Of a stretch of 64,000 nucleotides of DNA, positions 33,955 to 44,002 are shown piece by piece (the stretch's first letter is position 1; each line of letters opens with the position of its first letter). Position numbers and translations under genes: made by a program. Source of the DNA: Curvibacter cyanobacteriorum (GTDB taxonomy: Bacteria > Pseudomonadota > Gammaproteobacteria > Burkholderiales > Burkholderiaceae_C); the NCBI RefSeq assembly GCF_028649475.1, contig NZ_JAQSIP010000009.1, positions 62,001 to 126,000 on the forward strand, given 5' to 3'. The notes beneath the pieces were generated by a model. That model ran no database searches and was not told the origin of the DNA. It saw only the letters and a list, made by a program, of their open reading frames with translations.

Positions 33955-35259
33955 TCAGTGCCCCGGGTCGTTGCGGGCGATTGCCATCAGGCGTTGCAGT
34001 TCTTCGCTGTGCTGCACCGTGTTGCGGTGGTGCCAGCGCTTGATCAGCCACATCGCGGTGGCCACGATCAGGCCAAAGCCGGTGATGGCGCCAAAGGCCG
34101 ACATGCCGTACTTGGTGGACAGGCTGTAGAGCGCGCCCAGGGCCAGGATGCAGGCCTGCTCGTTGAAGTTCTGCACCGCGATCGAGCGCCCGGCACCCAT
34201 CAGGTTGTGGCCCCGGTGTTGCAGCAAGGCGTTCATGGGCACCACCAGGAAACCGCCGAGCCCGCCCAGCAGGATCAGGAACGGTGCGGCCACCCACACG
34301 TTGTCGATGAAGTTCATCAGCACCACCAGCATGCCCATGCCGATGCCCAGGGGCATCACGCTGGTGGCCTGGTCCAGGCGCATGCGCACCGAGGCCAGCA
34401 CCGCACCAACCGCGGTGCCGATCGCCACCACGCCCACCAGGGACGAGGCCTGGGTGGTGCTGTAGCCCAGCGCCGCAGCGCTCCAGGCCAGCACGATGTA
34501 GCGCAGGTTGCCACTGACGCCCCAGAACAGGGTGGTGGTGGCCAGCGAGATCTGGCCCAGCTTGTCGTTCCACAGGCGCGAGTTGCAGCTCCAGAAGTCG
34601 GGCAGCAGGTTCAGTGCGTTGCGCGCCACGCTGAGTTCGGGGTCCTGGCGCATCGGGCGCATTTCAACCCCGGTGTGCGGGATGCGGGTGTTGAACCAGG
34701 CGGCCAGCGCGTAGATGAAGATCAGCACAAAGATCGCGGCTTCGGGCGGGGTGTCGATGCCGGTGTTGAAGACCGGGAAGTCAAACGACAGCAACAGGCC
34801 GGACACCGAATGCCCCACCAGTTGGCCGCCCAACAAGACGCCCAGGATGATCGAGGCGATGGTCAGCCCTTCGATCCAGCCATTGGCCTTGACCAGTTGC
34901 GACGCCGGCAACAGCTCGGTGAGGATGCCGTACTTGGCCGGCGAGTAGGCCGCCGCGCCAAGCCCGATCACCGCATACGCCATCAGCGGGTGGGTGCCAA
35001 AGAGCATCAACAGACAACCCACCACCTTGATGGCGTTGCTGATGAACATCACTTTGCCCTTGGGCTGTGCGTCAGCGAAGGCCCCCACGAAGGGGGCCAG
35101 GATCACATAGAACAGCGCAAACATGGGCACCAAAGCGGCGCGTTGCCACTCGGGTGCGCCATCGCTTTTGAGTAGTTCCACGGCGGCCACGAAGATGGCG
35201 TTGTCGGCCAGCGAGCTGAAAAACTGCGCCGACATGATGGTGTAGAAACCGCGCTTCAT
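33955..35259 (-). CDS. lplT: lysophospholipid transporter LplT
   Basis: The 434-residue MFS protein starts MKRGFYTIMSAQFFSSLADNA, the LplT beginning. It keeps KYGILTELLPASQLVKANGWIEG and the loop FADAQPKGKVMFISN. LplT flips 2-acyl-glycerophospholipids into the cytoplasm for re-acylation; in E. coli it is next to the acyltransferase gene aas, which is absent here. It is divergent from alr across 137 bp of AT-richer DNA (35260-35396), which must contain both promoters; TTATAT at about 35332 is a possible -10 for alr. Confidence 0.93.
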   Translation of the reverse strand: MKRGFYTIMSAQFFSSLADNAIFVAAVELLKSDGAPEWQRAALVPMFALFYVILAPFVGAFADAQPKGKVMFISNAIKVVGCLLMLFGTHPLMAYAVIGLGAAAYSPAKYGILTELLPASQLVKANGWIEGLTIASIILGVLLGGQLVGHSVSGLLLSFDFPVFNTGIDTPPEAAIFVLIFIYALAAWFNTRIPHTGVEMRPMRQDPELSVARNALNLLPDFWSCNSRLWNDKLGQISLATTTLFWGVSGNLRYIVLAWSAAALGYSTTQASSLVGVVAIGTAVGAVLASVRMRLDQATSVMPLGIGMGMLVVLMNFIDNVWVAAPFLILLGGLGGFLVVPMNALLQHRGHNLMGAGRSIAVQNFNEQACILALGALYSLSTKYGMSAFGAITGFGLIVATAMWLIKRWHHRNTVQHSEELQRLMAIARNDPGH

Positions 35260-35396
35260 TGAGTGGCTGATTCGAGCATCAGGAAAACTGATACTTTTGT
35301 AATGTTGAACATGGCCTCAAAAAGGCAGTTGGTTATATCACGCCACCCCTTGGGGCCGGTGCCAAAATCCCTTCACTTCCTCTCCCTGATTGCCCT

Positions 35397-36521
35397 ATGC
35401 CCCGCCCGATCCTGGCCACTGTCCACACTGCTGCATTGCAGCAAAATCTGGCGCGCGTGCGTCAATCGGTTCCCGACGCCCGCGTTTGGGCGGTCGTGAA
35501 GGCCAATGCCTACGGGCACGGCATCGAGCGGGTGTTCGAGGGGTTGCGCGGCGCCGATGGCTTTGCCCTGCTCGACCTGGCGGAGGCCGAGCGCGTGCGC
35601 CGCCTGGGTTGGCGCGGGCCGATCCTGTTGCTCGAAGGCGTCTTCGAGCCGCGCGACCTGGAGCTGTGTTCGCGCCTGGACCTGTGGCACGCGGTGCATT
35701 GCGACGAGCAGATCGACATGCTGGCCGCGCACAAAACCCAGCTGCCGCAGCGCGTGTTCCTGAAGATGAACTCGGGCATGAACCGCCTCGGCTTCACGCC
35801 CGAGCGCTACCGCTCGGCCTGGACGCGGCTCAACGCATTGCCGCAGGTGGACGAGATCTCGCTCATGACCCATTTCAGCGACGCCGACGGCCCGCGCGGC
35901 ATTGCGTACCAGGAAGAAGCCTTCCTGCGCGCCACCGCCGACCTGCCCGGCGAGCGCAGCCTGGCCAACAGCGCGGCCACACTGCGCCACGCCGAACGGG
36001 CCCGCATCAAGAGCGACTGGGTGCGCCCGGGCATCGTGTTGTACGGCAGCGCGCCCGATTTCCCCGAGCACAGCGCAGCCGACTGGGGCCTGCAGCCCAC
36101 CATGACCCTGAGCAGCAAGCTGCTCGCGGTGCAGTCGCTGCAGGCCGGTGACAGCGTGGGCTACGGCTCGCGCTTTGTCGCCGAACAGCCGTTGCGCGTG
36201 GGCGTGGCCGCCTGTGGTTACGCCGACGGCTATTCGCGCCTGTGCGACACCGGCACCCCGGTGCTGGTCAACGGCGTGCGCACGCGCCTGCTGGGCCGCG
36301 TCAGCATGGACATGCTGATGCTCGACCTGACCCCGCTGGAACACGCCGGTGTGCCCTTTGGTTTTGGCTCCGAGGTCACGCTGTGGGGGCGCTCCAGCCA
36401 GGGCACCACCTTGCCCATCGACGAGGTGGCGCGGGCGGCGGGCACTGTGGGCTACGAGCTGATGTGTGCGGTGGCACCGCGCGTCAATTTCGGCGTCGAC
36501 GAGTCCAGCACGGCTGGCTGA
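35397..36521 (+). CDS. alr: alanine racemase
   Basis: The 374-residue PLP enzyme has the Schiff-base lysine K35 in [10 protein letters not shown] and the second catalytic residue Y256 in [15 protein letters not shown] and [12 protein letters not shown] are also standard alanine racemase motifs. It interconverts L- and D-alanine for peptidoglycan synthesis in the cytoplasm. In related Burkholderiales I recall radA directly downstream of alr; here radA lies 13.5 kb away with a catabolic block between. Confidence 0.96.
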   Translation: MPRPILATVHTAALQQNLARVRQSVPDARVWAVVKANAYGHGIERVFEGLRGADGFALLDLAEAERVRRLGWRGPILLLEGVFEPRDLELCSRLDLWHAVHCDEQIDMLAAHKTQLPQRVFLKMNSGMNRLGFTPERYRSAWTRLNALPQVDEISLMTHFSDADGPRGIAYQEEAFLRATADLPGERSLANSAATLRHAERARIKSDWVRPGIVLYGSAPDFPEHSAADWGLQPTMTLSSKLLAVQSLQAGDSVGYGSRFVAEQPLRVGVAACGYADGYSRLCDTGTPVLVNGVRTRLLGRVSMDMLMLDLTPLEHAGVPFGFGSEVTLWGRSSQGTTLPIDEVARAAGTVGYELMCAVAPRVNFGVDESSTAG

Positions 36522-36667
36522 GCCTGGCCCGGGCGGGGTCGATTGGGCCGGTTTCTTGCATGGGAATGGGTTTCCTGACTCGTTTTTTGCATAAACAATC
36601 GCGCAATCACGGCTTGGCGCCGTGAACCGCCTGTGCCAGAGTCGCTGATCGTCGAAATGGAGATGCC

Positions 36668-38260
36668 TTGTTACAAAAAACCACCCCCTGGCTGCTGGCT
36701 GCCTCGCTCGCGCTGAGCGCCGCCGCGCCCCTGGCCGTGCAGGCCAAACCCTTCCGCTGGACCCGAGCCGTGGACCTGTCGTCCTGGGACGTGCACGCCC
36801 AGAACGTGGGCGTGAACAACGCCCTGCACTCGGCCATCTACGACACGCTGGTTGAGTACAACAGCAAGACGTTCAAGCCCGAGCCCGCGCTGGCCACGGA
36901 GTGGAAGCAGATCTCGCCGACCCAGTTGCGCCTGACGCTGCGCCAGGGCGTGAAGTTCAGCGACGGCAGTGCGCTGACCGCCGACGATGTGCGCTTCTCG
37001 CTGGAGCGCGCCAAGGCCAAGAGCTCCAACTACGTGGTCTACACCCTGGGCATCGACCGGATCGAAAAGGTCAGCCCGACCGTCATCGACATCTTCTCCA
37101 ACCTGCCCAACCCGGTGCTGGTCAACCAGCTCACCGAGCTGCGCATCATGAGCAAGGCCTGGGCTGAGAAGAACAACTCGGTCGACCCCAAGGACATCCG
37201 CAACAAGGAAGAAACCTACGCCCACCGCCACGCCCTGGGCACCGGGCCGTTCCAGCTCAAGGAGTGGACGCCCGATCAGCGCGTGGTGCTCGAGCCCAAC
37301 CCCCACTGGTGGGGCAAGGGCAAGTTCAGCGGCAACGTGAGCCAGATCGTCTACACCCCGATCAAGTCCGACGCGACCCGCATGGCGGCGCTGCTGTCGG
37401 GTGAGGTGGACTTTGTGATCGACCCCAGCCTGCAAGACCTGGCCCGCGTGCGCCAGACGCCGCAGCTCAAGGTGCTCGAAGGCCCCGAGAACCGCACCCT
37501 GTTCCTGGGCATGGACCAGTTCCGCGACGAGCTGCCCGGCTCCAGCGTCAAGGGCCAGAACCCGCTCAAGGATGTGCGCGTGCGCAAGGCGCTTTACCAG
37601 GCCATCGACATCGCCAGCATCCAGCGCGTGGTGCAACGTGGTCTGGCGCTGCCGGCGGGCGCGCTGATCGCGCCGCAGGTCAACGGCTGGACGCGCCAGG
37701 CCGATGTGCGTTGGCCCTACGACGTCAAGGCCGCTCAGCAGCTGCTGGCCGAAGCCGGCTACCCGCAGGGTTTCGAGGTGGACTTTGCCTGCAGCGCGGG
37801 CCGCTACATCAACGACGAGCAGCTGTGCCAGGCCATCACGGCGCAGTGGGCACGGGTGGGCGTGAAGGCGCGTCTGCGTTCGCTGCCTTTCAGCACCTAC
37901 TTCCCGATGATCCAGCGCAATGAAGCCAGCATCTACCTGCTGGGCTGGGGGGTGCCGACCTTTGACGCCTTCTACAGCCTGCAGTCGCTGATCCGCAGCC
38001 CGGGCGCTGGCGGCGACGGCAACTTCAACCTGGGCCGCTTCAGCAGCCCGCAGCAAGACGCCCTGGTCGAGCGCATCCGCAAGGAAACCGACCTCGCCAC
38101 GCGCAATGTGCTGATCGAGAAGGCGCTGCTGCAGGACCATGAGCTGATCTCGCACATCCCGCTGTACCACCAGATCATTCCGTGGGCCCTGCGCCAGAGC
38201 GTGGACGTGCCGCACCGCGCGGACAACCGCATCGACTGGCGCGCGCTGCGCGTCAATTGA
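36668..38260 (+). CDS. family 5 (oligopeptide/nickel-type) ABC substrate-binding protein, orphan
   Basis: The 530-residue precursor has a Sec signal peptide (PWLLAASLALSAAAPLAVQA). A family 5 binding domain follows, with ALHSAIYDTLVEYN, LRLTLRQGVKFSDGSALTADDV, YAHRHALGTGPFQLKEW, and DVRVRKALYQAIDI. It starts at TTG 36668, ten bases after GGAG; an ATG five bases earlier is in another frame. No permease or ATPase of the Dpp/Opp type is adjacent, so it must use a transporter encoded elsewhere. The ligand is unknown. A strong terminator follows. Confidence 0.92.
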   Translation: MLQKTTPWLLAASLALSAAAPLAVQAKPFRWTRAVDLSSWDVHAQNVGVNNALHSAIYDTLVEYNSKTFKPEPALATEWKQISPTQLRLTLRQGVKFSDGSALTADDVRFSLERAKAKSSNYVVYTLGIDRIEKVSPTVIDIFSNLPNPVLVNQLTELRIMSKAWAEKNNSVDPKDIRNKEETYAHRHALGTGPFQLKEWTPDQRVVLEPNPHWWGKGKFSGNVSQIVYTPIKSDATRMAALLSGEVDFVIDPSLQDLARVRQTPQLKVLEGPENRTLFLGMDQFRDELPGSSVKGQNPLKDVRVRKALYQAIDIASIQRVVQRGLALPAGALIAPQVNGWTRQADVRWPYDVKAAQQLLAEAGYPQGFEVDFACSAGRYINDEQLCQAITAQWARVGVKARLRSLPFSTYFPMIQRNEASIYLLGWGVPTFDAFYSLQSLIRSPGAGGDGNFNLGRFSSPQQDALVERIRKETDLATRNVLIEKALLQDHELISHIPLYHQIIPWALRQSVDVPHRADNRIDWRALRVN

Positions 38261-38329
38261 GGTCGCTGCGCTCGCGCAGGTCGCCGTCCCGGGCCTGAGC
38301 CCGGCGGGGCGGCGCCCAAGCCAACCCCT

Positions 38330-38367
38330 CCCCCCGATGGCCCTGTGCGGGCCGCCGGGGGGTTTTT
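38330..38367 (+). terminator. rho-independent terminator after the family 5 binding protein
   Basis: The outer stem CCCCCCG/CGGGGGG and inner stem GGCCC/GGGCC enclose a TGTGC loop, and five T residues follow. It lies 70 bp after the stop and just before the convergent GST gene. Confidence 0.88.
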
Positions 38368-38395
38368 GTTGTCAGGCCCGGTCGGGGCGCGGGCC

Positions 38396-39037
38396 TCAGC
38401 TGGCCTTGGGCAGCTGAGCCGTGGCCAGGGCGCGCTGCACGGCGGGGCGTTGCAGCACGCGTTCGCGGTGCGCGTACACGGCCGGGAAGTCACGGATGTC
38501 CACGCCGTCGCTGGCCAGCCAGTCGCCCACGGTGTAGAGGTAACCATCGGCCACCGAGTAGCGCTCGCCCAGCACCCAGGGGCCGTTTTGCAGGTAGGTC
38601 TGTTCGAGGTAGCGGAAGTTCTCGGTCATGTTCTGCGCTACCTTGCGCTGCATGCCGGCAATCGCTTCGGGCTCGTCAGCCCAGCGCGAGGCCCGTGGCC
38701 GGTGCGCGTGGTTGATGTGCACGGTGGACGCCAGGTAGTTGTTGCATTCCTGCATGCGCGCGAGGGCGAACAGGTCGTCCAGCGGCGCCAGCTGGGCGGC
38801 CGGAAAAAGCTGGGCCACATACAGCAGCAGGGCCGGGGTTTCGGTCAGCACCCCTTGCTCGGTCACCAGGGCCGGCACACGGCCTTTGGGGTTGACGGCC
38901 AGGTACTCGGGGCTGCGCTGCTGGCTGGCAGCGAAGTTGACCAAGGCCAGCTCGTGGCCGGCGTCGGCCTCGTGCAAGGCGATGTGGACGGCCAGGGCGC
39001 AGGTGCCGGGGGCGAGGTAGAGCTTGAGGCGGGACAT
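38396..39037 (-). CDS. glutathione S-transferase family protein
   Basis: The 213-residue protein starts MSRLKLYLAPGTCALAVHIAL, the beta-class bacterial GST N-terminus with the active-site Ser/Cys region PGTCA. The thioredoxin-fold domain continues with EYLAVNPKGRVPALVTEQG, and a helical C-terminal domain follows (YTVGDWLASDGVDIRDFPA). An in-frame ATG 66 bases upstream (39103) would add a Pro/Arg-rich tail and is unlikely. It probably conjugates or reduces electrophiles with glutathione in the cytoplasm. It is last on the minus-strand side of the catabolic block, but a 193-bp gap separates it from the PanE-like gene, so membership is uncertain. Confidence 0.9.
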   Translation of the reverse strand: MSRLKLYLAPGTCALAVHIALHEADAGHELALVNFAASQQRSPEYLAVNPKGRVPALVTEQGVLTETPALLLYVAQLFPAAQLAPLDDLFALARMQECNNYLASTVHINHAHRPRASRWADEPEAIAGMQRKVAQNMTENFRYLEQTYLQNGPWVLGERYSVADGYLYTVGDWLASDGVDIRDFPAVYAHRERVLQRPAVQRALATAQLPKAS

Positions 39038-39230
39038 GGGCGAAATCACTCCGGGGAGGGGAACAGGGTGAGGTCGGCGGACTGGCCACCCCGGCGCGCG
39101 CACCGGGGCGGCCGGGGGCCGGTTGGGGGTGTCAGTTTAGCCAGCCTGCCTGAGGCGTGCAGCGGTCCACCACCGGTGGGCCCGGGGCCGTCCCGCGGCG
39201 GGCCTCGGTCAGTCGTCGGTCAGCCCTGCG

Positions 39231-40217
39231 TCAAGGGCGCGGGTACAGGCCGCGCACCTGGGCCTGCAGCCGGGCCAGCCCCAGCAAGGCGTCGGTGAAC
39301 GGCGTGGCCACGCCACAACGCTGGCCCAGTTCGCGCACCACGCCGACCAGCGCGTCGAGCTCGACGCTGCGGCCGGCTTCCACGTCCTGCAACATCGAGG
39401 TCTTGAAGGCGCCGAGCTTGAGCGTGACCTGGTGTCGGTCCTCGGGTTGCTGGTCGATCGGGATGCCGATGCGTGCGCCGATCTCGCGCGCCTCCAGCAT
39501 CACCGCCGAGATGAAATGGCGCACCAGTTCGTCGCCGAGGATCAGGTCGGTGGTGGCGCCGGTCAGGGCGCTGACCGGGTTGACCGTCATGTTTCCCCAC
39601 AGCTTGTACCAGGTGTCCTTCTGGATCTGCGGCGACACCGTGGCGTTGAAGCCGGCCTGCACCAGGCGGGCCTGCAAGGCCTGCACGCGCGGCGTCAGCC
39701 CCCCTGCGGGTTCGCCGATGATCAGGCCGTTGCCAAAGTGGTGCTTGACGTGGCCCGGACCGTTCAGCGAGCAGCTGGCGTGCACCACGCAGCCAATCAC
39801 CTGGCTGGGCGGGATGGCCGCGGCGATCGCGCCCTCGGGGTCCACGGCGCTCAGGCGCTGGCCCGCCAGCGCACCCCCAAAGCCGTGCAGGAACCACCAG
39901 GGCACACCGTTCATGGCCGTCAGCACCAGGGTGTCGGGGCCGATCAGGGGGCCGATCTGGCGCGCCACCGCGGCCAGGGCCGGGGCCTTGACGGCGATCA
40001 CCACCAGGTCCTGGGGGCCCAGCTCGGCCGGGTCAGCACAGGCGCGGATCGGCAGGCGCAGGGTCTGGCCGTCCTGGTCGATTTGCAGGCCCTGGCTTTG
40101 CAGGGCCTGCAGGGTGTCGCCGCGCGCCACCGCGCTGAGTTCGAGTTCGGGGGTGCGGGCCAGGCCGGCACCGATCCAGCCGCCGATGGCGCCGGCGCCG
40201 TAAATGCATGCTTTCAT
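39231..40217 (-). CDS. ApbA/PanE-like 2-dehydropantoate 2-reductase family protein
   Basis: The 328-residue protein starts MKACIYGAGAIGG with the Rossmann motif at residues 7-13. It continues with LVVIAVKAPAL, a catalytic-Lys block (KDTWYKLWGNMTVNPVSALTG) and the C-terminal domain EVEAGRSVELDALVG-like segment. Ketopantoate reductases reduce a 2-oxo acid with NADPH. Placed after a class II aldolase and a Bug protein, it more likely serves a catabolic 2-oxo/2-hydroxy acid than pantothenate synthesis; that is inference. It lies 111 bp after the aldolase gene on the same strand. Confidence 0.9.
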   Translation of the reverse strand: MKACIYGAGAIGGWIGAGLARTPELELSAVARGDTLQALQSQGLQIDQDGQTLRLPIRACADPAELGPQDLVVIAVKAPALAAVARQIGPLIGPDTLVLTAMNGVPWWFLHGFGGALAGQRLSAVDPEGAIAAAIPPSQVIGCVVHASCSLNGPGHVKHHFGNGLIIGEPAGGLTPRVQALQARLVQAGFNATVSPQIQKDTWYKLWGNMTVNPVSALTGATTDLILGDELVRHFISAVMLEAREIGARIGIPIDQQPEDRHQVTLKLGAFKTSMLQDVEAGRSVELDALVGVVRELGQRCGVATPFTDALLGLARLQAQVRGLYPRP

Positions 40218-40328
40218 GGGAACTGTGTGGTTTGCTGCCCTGGCTCAGGGCGGGTTGGGGTCAGTGCGGGGCGGGCCGACGGCCTGCGCCTGCAGCGGCA
40301 CATTTTGGAGCCGCCGCAGCCCCGCGGG

Positions 40329-41141
40329 TCATTGCAGGTAGCTGCTGTCTTGCCGGTGCACCTGGCGCACCAGGGCGTCGAACACGTCCTGCCCGGCCCC
40401 GTGCGCGGGGCTGAACTGCAGCGCGTCGCGGCTGCTCTTGATGGCGGCTTCCTCGGTGACCGGGATCGGGGCGCCCATCGACAGCGTGGCGAGCTGGATC
40501 TCGCAGGCGCGCTGCAAGGTCCACAGGATGGCGAAGGTTTGCGGCAGGGTCTGGCCCCAGGCCAGCAGGCCGTGGTTGCGCAGGATCACGGCGGGCTTGC
40601 CGCGGATGTTGTTGACCAGGCGCGGGCCTTCTTCGGCGTGCACCGTGATGCCTTCAAAGTCGTGGTAGCCCACCATGCCGTGCAGCTGCGCGGTGTAGAA
40701 GTTGGTTTGCTGCAGGCCGCCTTGCAGGCAGGCCACGGCCACGCCTGCGGTGGTGTGGGTGTGCATCACGCAATGCGCGTCGGGCAGGCCTTCGTGGATG
40801 GCGCCGTGCACCACAAACCCGGCCGGGTTGACGGGGTAGGGCGAGCCGTCCAGCACCTGGCCCTGCAGGTCGATCTTGACCAGGTTGCTGGCGGTGACCT
40901 CGCTGTAGTGCAGGCCAAACGGGTTGATCAGGAACTGCTTGCTGCCGGGCCCGCTGACGCTGTCGGGCAGGCGCACCGTGATGTGGTTGTAGATCATCTC
41001 GGTCCAGCCCAGCATCGCGAACACGCGGTAACAGGCGGCGAGCTGGACGCGCTGCGTCCATTCTTCGGGGTGCATGCCGGCCGGGGCGGCCGGTTCGGGG
41101 GCGCGGGGGGCCAGCAGGCTGGCCGGGGTGGGGGCGTTCAT
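40329..41141 (-). CDS. class II aldolase/adducin family protein
   Basis: The 270-residue protein has the metal-ligand pair in MHTHTTAGVAVACL and a third ligand region in ILRNHGLLAWGQT. YNHITVRLPDS lies in the N-terminal third. This is the PF00596 fold of fuculose-phosphate aldolase and related decarboxylases, which use zinc. An N-terminal arm rich in Ala and Pro (residues 1-22) is probably flexible. It belongs to the same minus-strand group as the PanE-like gene and the Bug protein. It is not an HpaI-type aldolase (PF03328), so it cannot simply be assigned the missing step of the homoprotocatechuate path. Confidence 0.9.
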   Translation of the reverse strand: MNAPTPASLLAPRAPEPAAPAGMHPEEWTQRVQLAACYRVFAMLGWTEMIYNHITVRLPDSVSGPGSKQFLINPFGLHYSEVTASNLVKIDLQGQVLDGSPYPVNPAGFVVHGAIHEGLPDAHCVMHTHTTAGVAVACLQGGLQQTNFYTAQLHGMVGYHDFEGITVHAEEGPRLVNNIRGKPAVILRNHGLLAWGQTLPQTFAILWTLQRACEIQLATLSMGAPIPVTEEAAIKSSRDALQFSPAHGAGQDVFDALVRQVHRQDSSYLQ

Positions 41142-41187
41142 GGTGGGTCTCCTCGGTGGTGGTGGGCCCCCGCGCGCAGCGGGCGCC

Positions 41188-42207
41188 TCAGGCGTCGGCC
41201 GTGAACCCGATGGTCTTCACCAGCGGGCCCCAGCGTTCAAAGTCGGCTTTCAGCATGGCGGCCAGTTCGGCCGGGCTGGAGGACTTGGCCTCCAGGCCCA
41301 TGGCAGCCAGACCGTCCACCACATCGGGGGCGGCCAGCGCGCTGCGCAGGGCGGTGTTGAGTCGGGTCACGAGGTCGCGCGAGGCCTTGGCCGGCAGGTA
41401 GAAGCCGAACCATTCGTTGAACACCATGTCCTTCAGACCCTGTTCGACCATGGTCTGGGTGTTGGGCGCGAACTTGTTGCGCTGGGCACCCGTGGTGGCC
41501 AGCAGGCGGCATTTGCCGGCGGCCACGTGCTGGGTGAACTCACCCACCGGACCCGACACGGCGGGCAGCTGGCCGCCGATCATGTCCAGGATGGCGGGCT
41601 GGGTGCCCCGGAAGGCGATGTGCTTGAGGTCGATGCCGGCCGCATGGCCCAGCAGCGCCCCCACAAAGTGCGGCGTCGAACCCGCGGCGGGCGAGCCGAA
41701 GTTGGCGTCCTTGGGGTTGGCCTTGCACCAGGCCAGGAAGTCGGGCACGGTCTTGACGCTGGCCGGCACCGAGGGGCCGACCGCAAAGCCGAAGTCGAAC
41801 ACGCAGCCCAGCGACACCGGGGTCAGGTCGTTGACCGGGTCGTAGGCGAGCTTCTTGTAGATGTGCGGGTAGATGCCCAGCATGGACATGGGCGTTTGCA
41901 GCAGGGTCTGGCCGTCGGGGTTCTGGGACTTCACGAACTGGATCGCGATCTGGCCGCCCGCGCCGGTCTTGTTCTCGACAAACGCGGCCTTGGTGTAGCC
42001 CGTGCCCGGCAGCTTGTCGGCCACGCGGCGGCAGATGGTGTCGGAGGTGCCGCCCGCCGCGAAGCCGGTGATGATCTTCACGGTCTCAAAGGCGCTGGCC
42101 TGGGCCATGGCCTGCTGCCCCAGGCCCGCCAGCAGGGCGCTGGCGCCGGCGGTTTGCAGCCATTGGCGGCGCGAGAAGTTGGAAGCGGAATCGTGCGGTT
42201 GGCTCAT
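41188..42207 (-). CDS. Bug/TTT-family periplasmic solute-binding protein with Tat-like leader
   Basis: The 339-residue precursor has SRRQWLQTAGASALLAGLG near the N-terminus, a Tat-type signal, and then FETVKIITGFAAGGTSD, the Bug-family start of the mature protein. PGAGGQIAIQ-like and GSPAAGSTPHFVGALL segments form the ligand site, which usually holds a carboxylate. An AGGAGACC ribosome-binding site sits before ATG 42207; the frame is open to 42297. No TctA/TctB membrane subunits are adjacent. Ligand unknown; gene context suggests an aromatic or aliphatic acid. Confidence 0.92.
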   Translation of the reverse strand: MSQPHDSASNFSRRQWLQTAGASALLAGLGQQAMAQASAFETVKIITGFAAGGTSDTICRRVADKLPGTGYTKAAFVENKTGAGGQIAIQFVKSQNPDGQTLLQTPMSMLGIYPHIYKKLAYDPVNDLTPVSLGCVFDFGFAVGPSVPASVKTVPDFLAWCKANPKDANFGSPAAGSTPHFVGALLGHAAGIDLKHIAFRGTQPAILDMIGGQLPAVSGPVGEFTQHVAAGKCRLLATTGAQRNKFAPNTQTMVEQGLKDMVFNEWFGFYLPAKASRDLVTRLNTALRSALAAPDVVDGLAAMGLEAKSSSPAELAAMLKADFERWGPLVKTIGFTADA

Positions 42208-42357
42208 GCGGGTCTCCTGAGGGTCGGTTGGGTGTTGTGGGCGGCGGCCAGGCCTGGGGCACAGACCACCTGTGCGCCTGATTTTTCCAGCCTGCACGCG
42301 CCAGCGCTACCCGTGTTTACCTGCACGTTTGATTCATTTCTATAACCAATTTGCGCC

Positions 42358-43164
42358 TCAGCCCGCGTTCAGGTGCAGGCCGTTGTCCATCAGCAGCACC
42401 GCCCCCGTCATACCGGGCGCCCGCGCGGCGACAAACCAGGCCAGCGCCGCCACTTCCTCGGCTTGCGAGACCCGGCCCAGCACCGAGGCTTGCTGCTGGC
42501 GTGCCAGCACGGCCCCGTGTTGGGCCGCGTCCAGCACCCGGCTGGGCAGTCCGCCGTCGACAAAGCCCGGCGCGATCGCATTGACCCGGATCGCCGGGGC
42601 CAGTGCCCGCGCCAGGCCCAGGGTCAGGGTGTTGAGGGCGCCCTTGCTGGCCGCGTACGCCAGCGAGGAGCCACGCCCCAGCACCCCGCCGATCGACGAG
42701 ATGTTGACCACCGCCCCCTGGCCCGAGGCGGACAGGGCCTCGCGGCAGGCGCGGGTCATCTGCCAGGGCCCCACCAGGTTGACCTGGCTGGTGCGCTGGA
42801 ACTCGGCCGCGTCGAGCGCGTCCAGGTCCTCGTGCGGCACAAAGCGCGTGGTGCCGGCCGAATTGACCAGCACCTGCAGGCCGCCCAGCCGCGCCACGGC
42901 GGTGGCGGCCACGGCCCGGCAGGCGGCGTCGTCGCCGACATCGAGCGCCTGCACCAGGGTGGTGGCGCCCACGGCTTCGCAGTCGCGGGCCACCTGCTGG
43001 GCCTCGTCCGCGGTGGCCGCGTCCAGGTGGGTGATGACGACGTTCCAGCCCTGGCGCGCGAACTCACGCGCGCAGGCCGCGCCAATGCCGGTGGCCGAGC
43101 CGGTGATCAGCACCGCAGGGCGCGGGGCGGGGCCCGTGGTGGAGGGGGGCAAAAGGGGGGACAC
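42358..43164 (-). CDS. short-chain dehydrogenase/reductase (SDR)
   Basis: The 268-residue classical SDR has TGSATGIGAACARE near residue 20 (cofactor site), LVNSAGTTR, a catalytic Ser in VNISSIGGVLG, and the YAASKGALNTL Tyr-Lys pair. Its start is only three bases from the hpaH stop, so it is tightly coupled to the hpa genes. Textbook homoprotocatechuate cleavage needs no SDR, so it may reduce or oxidise a pathway side-product or belong to the second module (Bug, aldolase, PanE-like) downstream. Substrate unknown. Confidence 0.91.
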   Translation of the reverse strand: MSPLLPPSTTGPAPRPAVLITGSATGIGAACAREFARQGWNVVITHLDAATADEAQQVARDCEAVGATTLVQALDVGDDAACRAVAATAVARLGGLQVLVNSAGTTRFVPHEDLDALDAAEFQRTSQVNLVGPWQMTRACREALSASGQGAVVNISSIGGVLGRGSSLAYAASKGALNTLTLGLARALAPAIRVNAIAPGFVDGGLPSRVLDAAQHGAVLARQQQASVLGRVSQAEEVAALAWFVAARAPGMTGAVLLMDNGLHLNAG

Positions 43165-43166
43165 GG

Positions 43167-43970
43167 TCAGACCATCCGAAAGGCAATCGACCCCAAGGGG
43201 CCATAGTCGGCGTGAAAGGTGTCGCCGGGCTGGGCCGGCGTGGGCCGCGTGAACGAGCCGCCCAGCACCACCTCGCCCGCGGCCAGGCCTTCGCCCCAGG
43301 GGGCGAGCTTGTTGGCCAGCCAGGCCACGCCCTGGGCCGGGTGGTTCAGCACCGCCGCGGCCACGCCGGATTCCTCGATCACGCCGTTCTTGAACAGCAG
43401 CGCGCTGACCCAGCGCAGGTCCACCGCGTCGGGCCGCACCGGGCGCCCGCCCGTGACGATGCCGGCATTGGCCGCGTTGTCGGCAATGGTGTCAAAGACC
43501 TTGCGCGGGGCCTTGCTGTGGCGGTCGAACTGCTCGATGCGCGCGTCGATGATCTCGATCGCGGGCACCACCCAGTCGGTGGCGTCCAGCACGTCGTACA
43601 GCGTGACACCCGGGCCGCGCAGCGGCTTGCCGAGGATGAAGGCCAGCTCGACTTCAATGCGCGGCGCGATGAAGCGGTGGAACGGGATGTCGCCGCCCTC
43701 GGCCAAGAACATGTCGTCGAGCAAGGTGCCGTAGTCGGGTTCGTCGATCTGGCTGGACAACTGCATGGCGCGCGAGGTCAGGCCGATCTTGTGGCCGCGC
43801 ACGCTGCGCCCGGCGGCGATCTTCTGCCGCACCCATTCGCGCGACACGGCGTAGCCGTCTTCGATCGTCATGCCGGGGAAGCGCTTGGAAAAATGCTCGA
43901 CCTGTTGACGGCTTTTCTCGGCCTGGTCGAGTTCGGCCGCCAGGGCGGCGATCTGCTCGGGGGTGAACAT
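43167..43970 (-). CDS. hpaH: 2-oxo-hept-4-ene-1,7-dioate hydratase (HpaH)
   Basis: The 267-residue protein starts [20 protein letters not shown] and contains the FAH-fold hydratase markers [23 protein letters not shown] and [14 protein letters not shown], with metal-ligand acids in the last. It hydrates 2-oxo-hept-4-ene-1,7-dioate in homoprotocatechuate degradation. The frame is open far upstream (to 44375), but ATG 43970 is the family start. It lies 33 bp after hpaF and is almost joined to the SDR gene. Confidence 0.94.
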   Translation of the reverse strand: MFTPEQIAALAAELDQAEKSRQQVEHFSKRFPGMTIEDGYAVSREWVRQKIAAGRSVRGHKIGLTSRAMQLSSQIDEPDYGTLLDDMFLAEGGDIPFHRFIAPRIEVELAFILGKPLRGPGVTLYDVLDATDWVVPAIEIIDARIEQFDRHSKAPRKVFDTIADNAANAGIVTGGRPVRPDAVDLRWVSALLFKNGVIEESGVAAAVLNHPAQGVAWLANKLAPWGEGLAAGEVVLGGSFTRPTPAQPGDTFHADYGPLGSIAFRMV

Positions 43971-44002
43971 GGGCGGTCTCGCTTTCGGTGACAGGGTGGG
44001 GC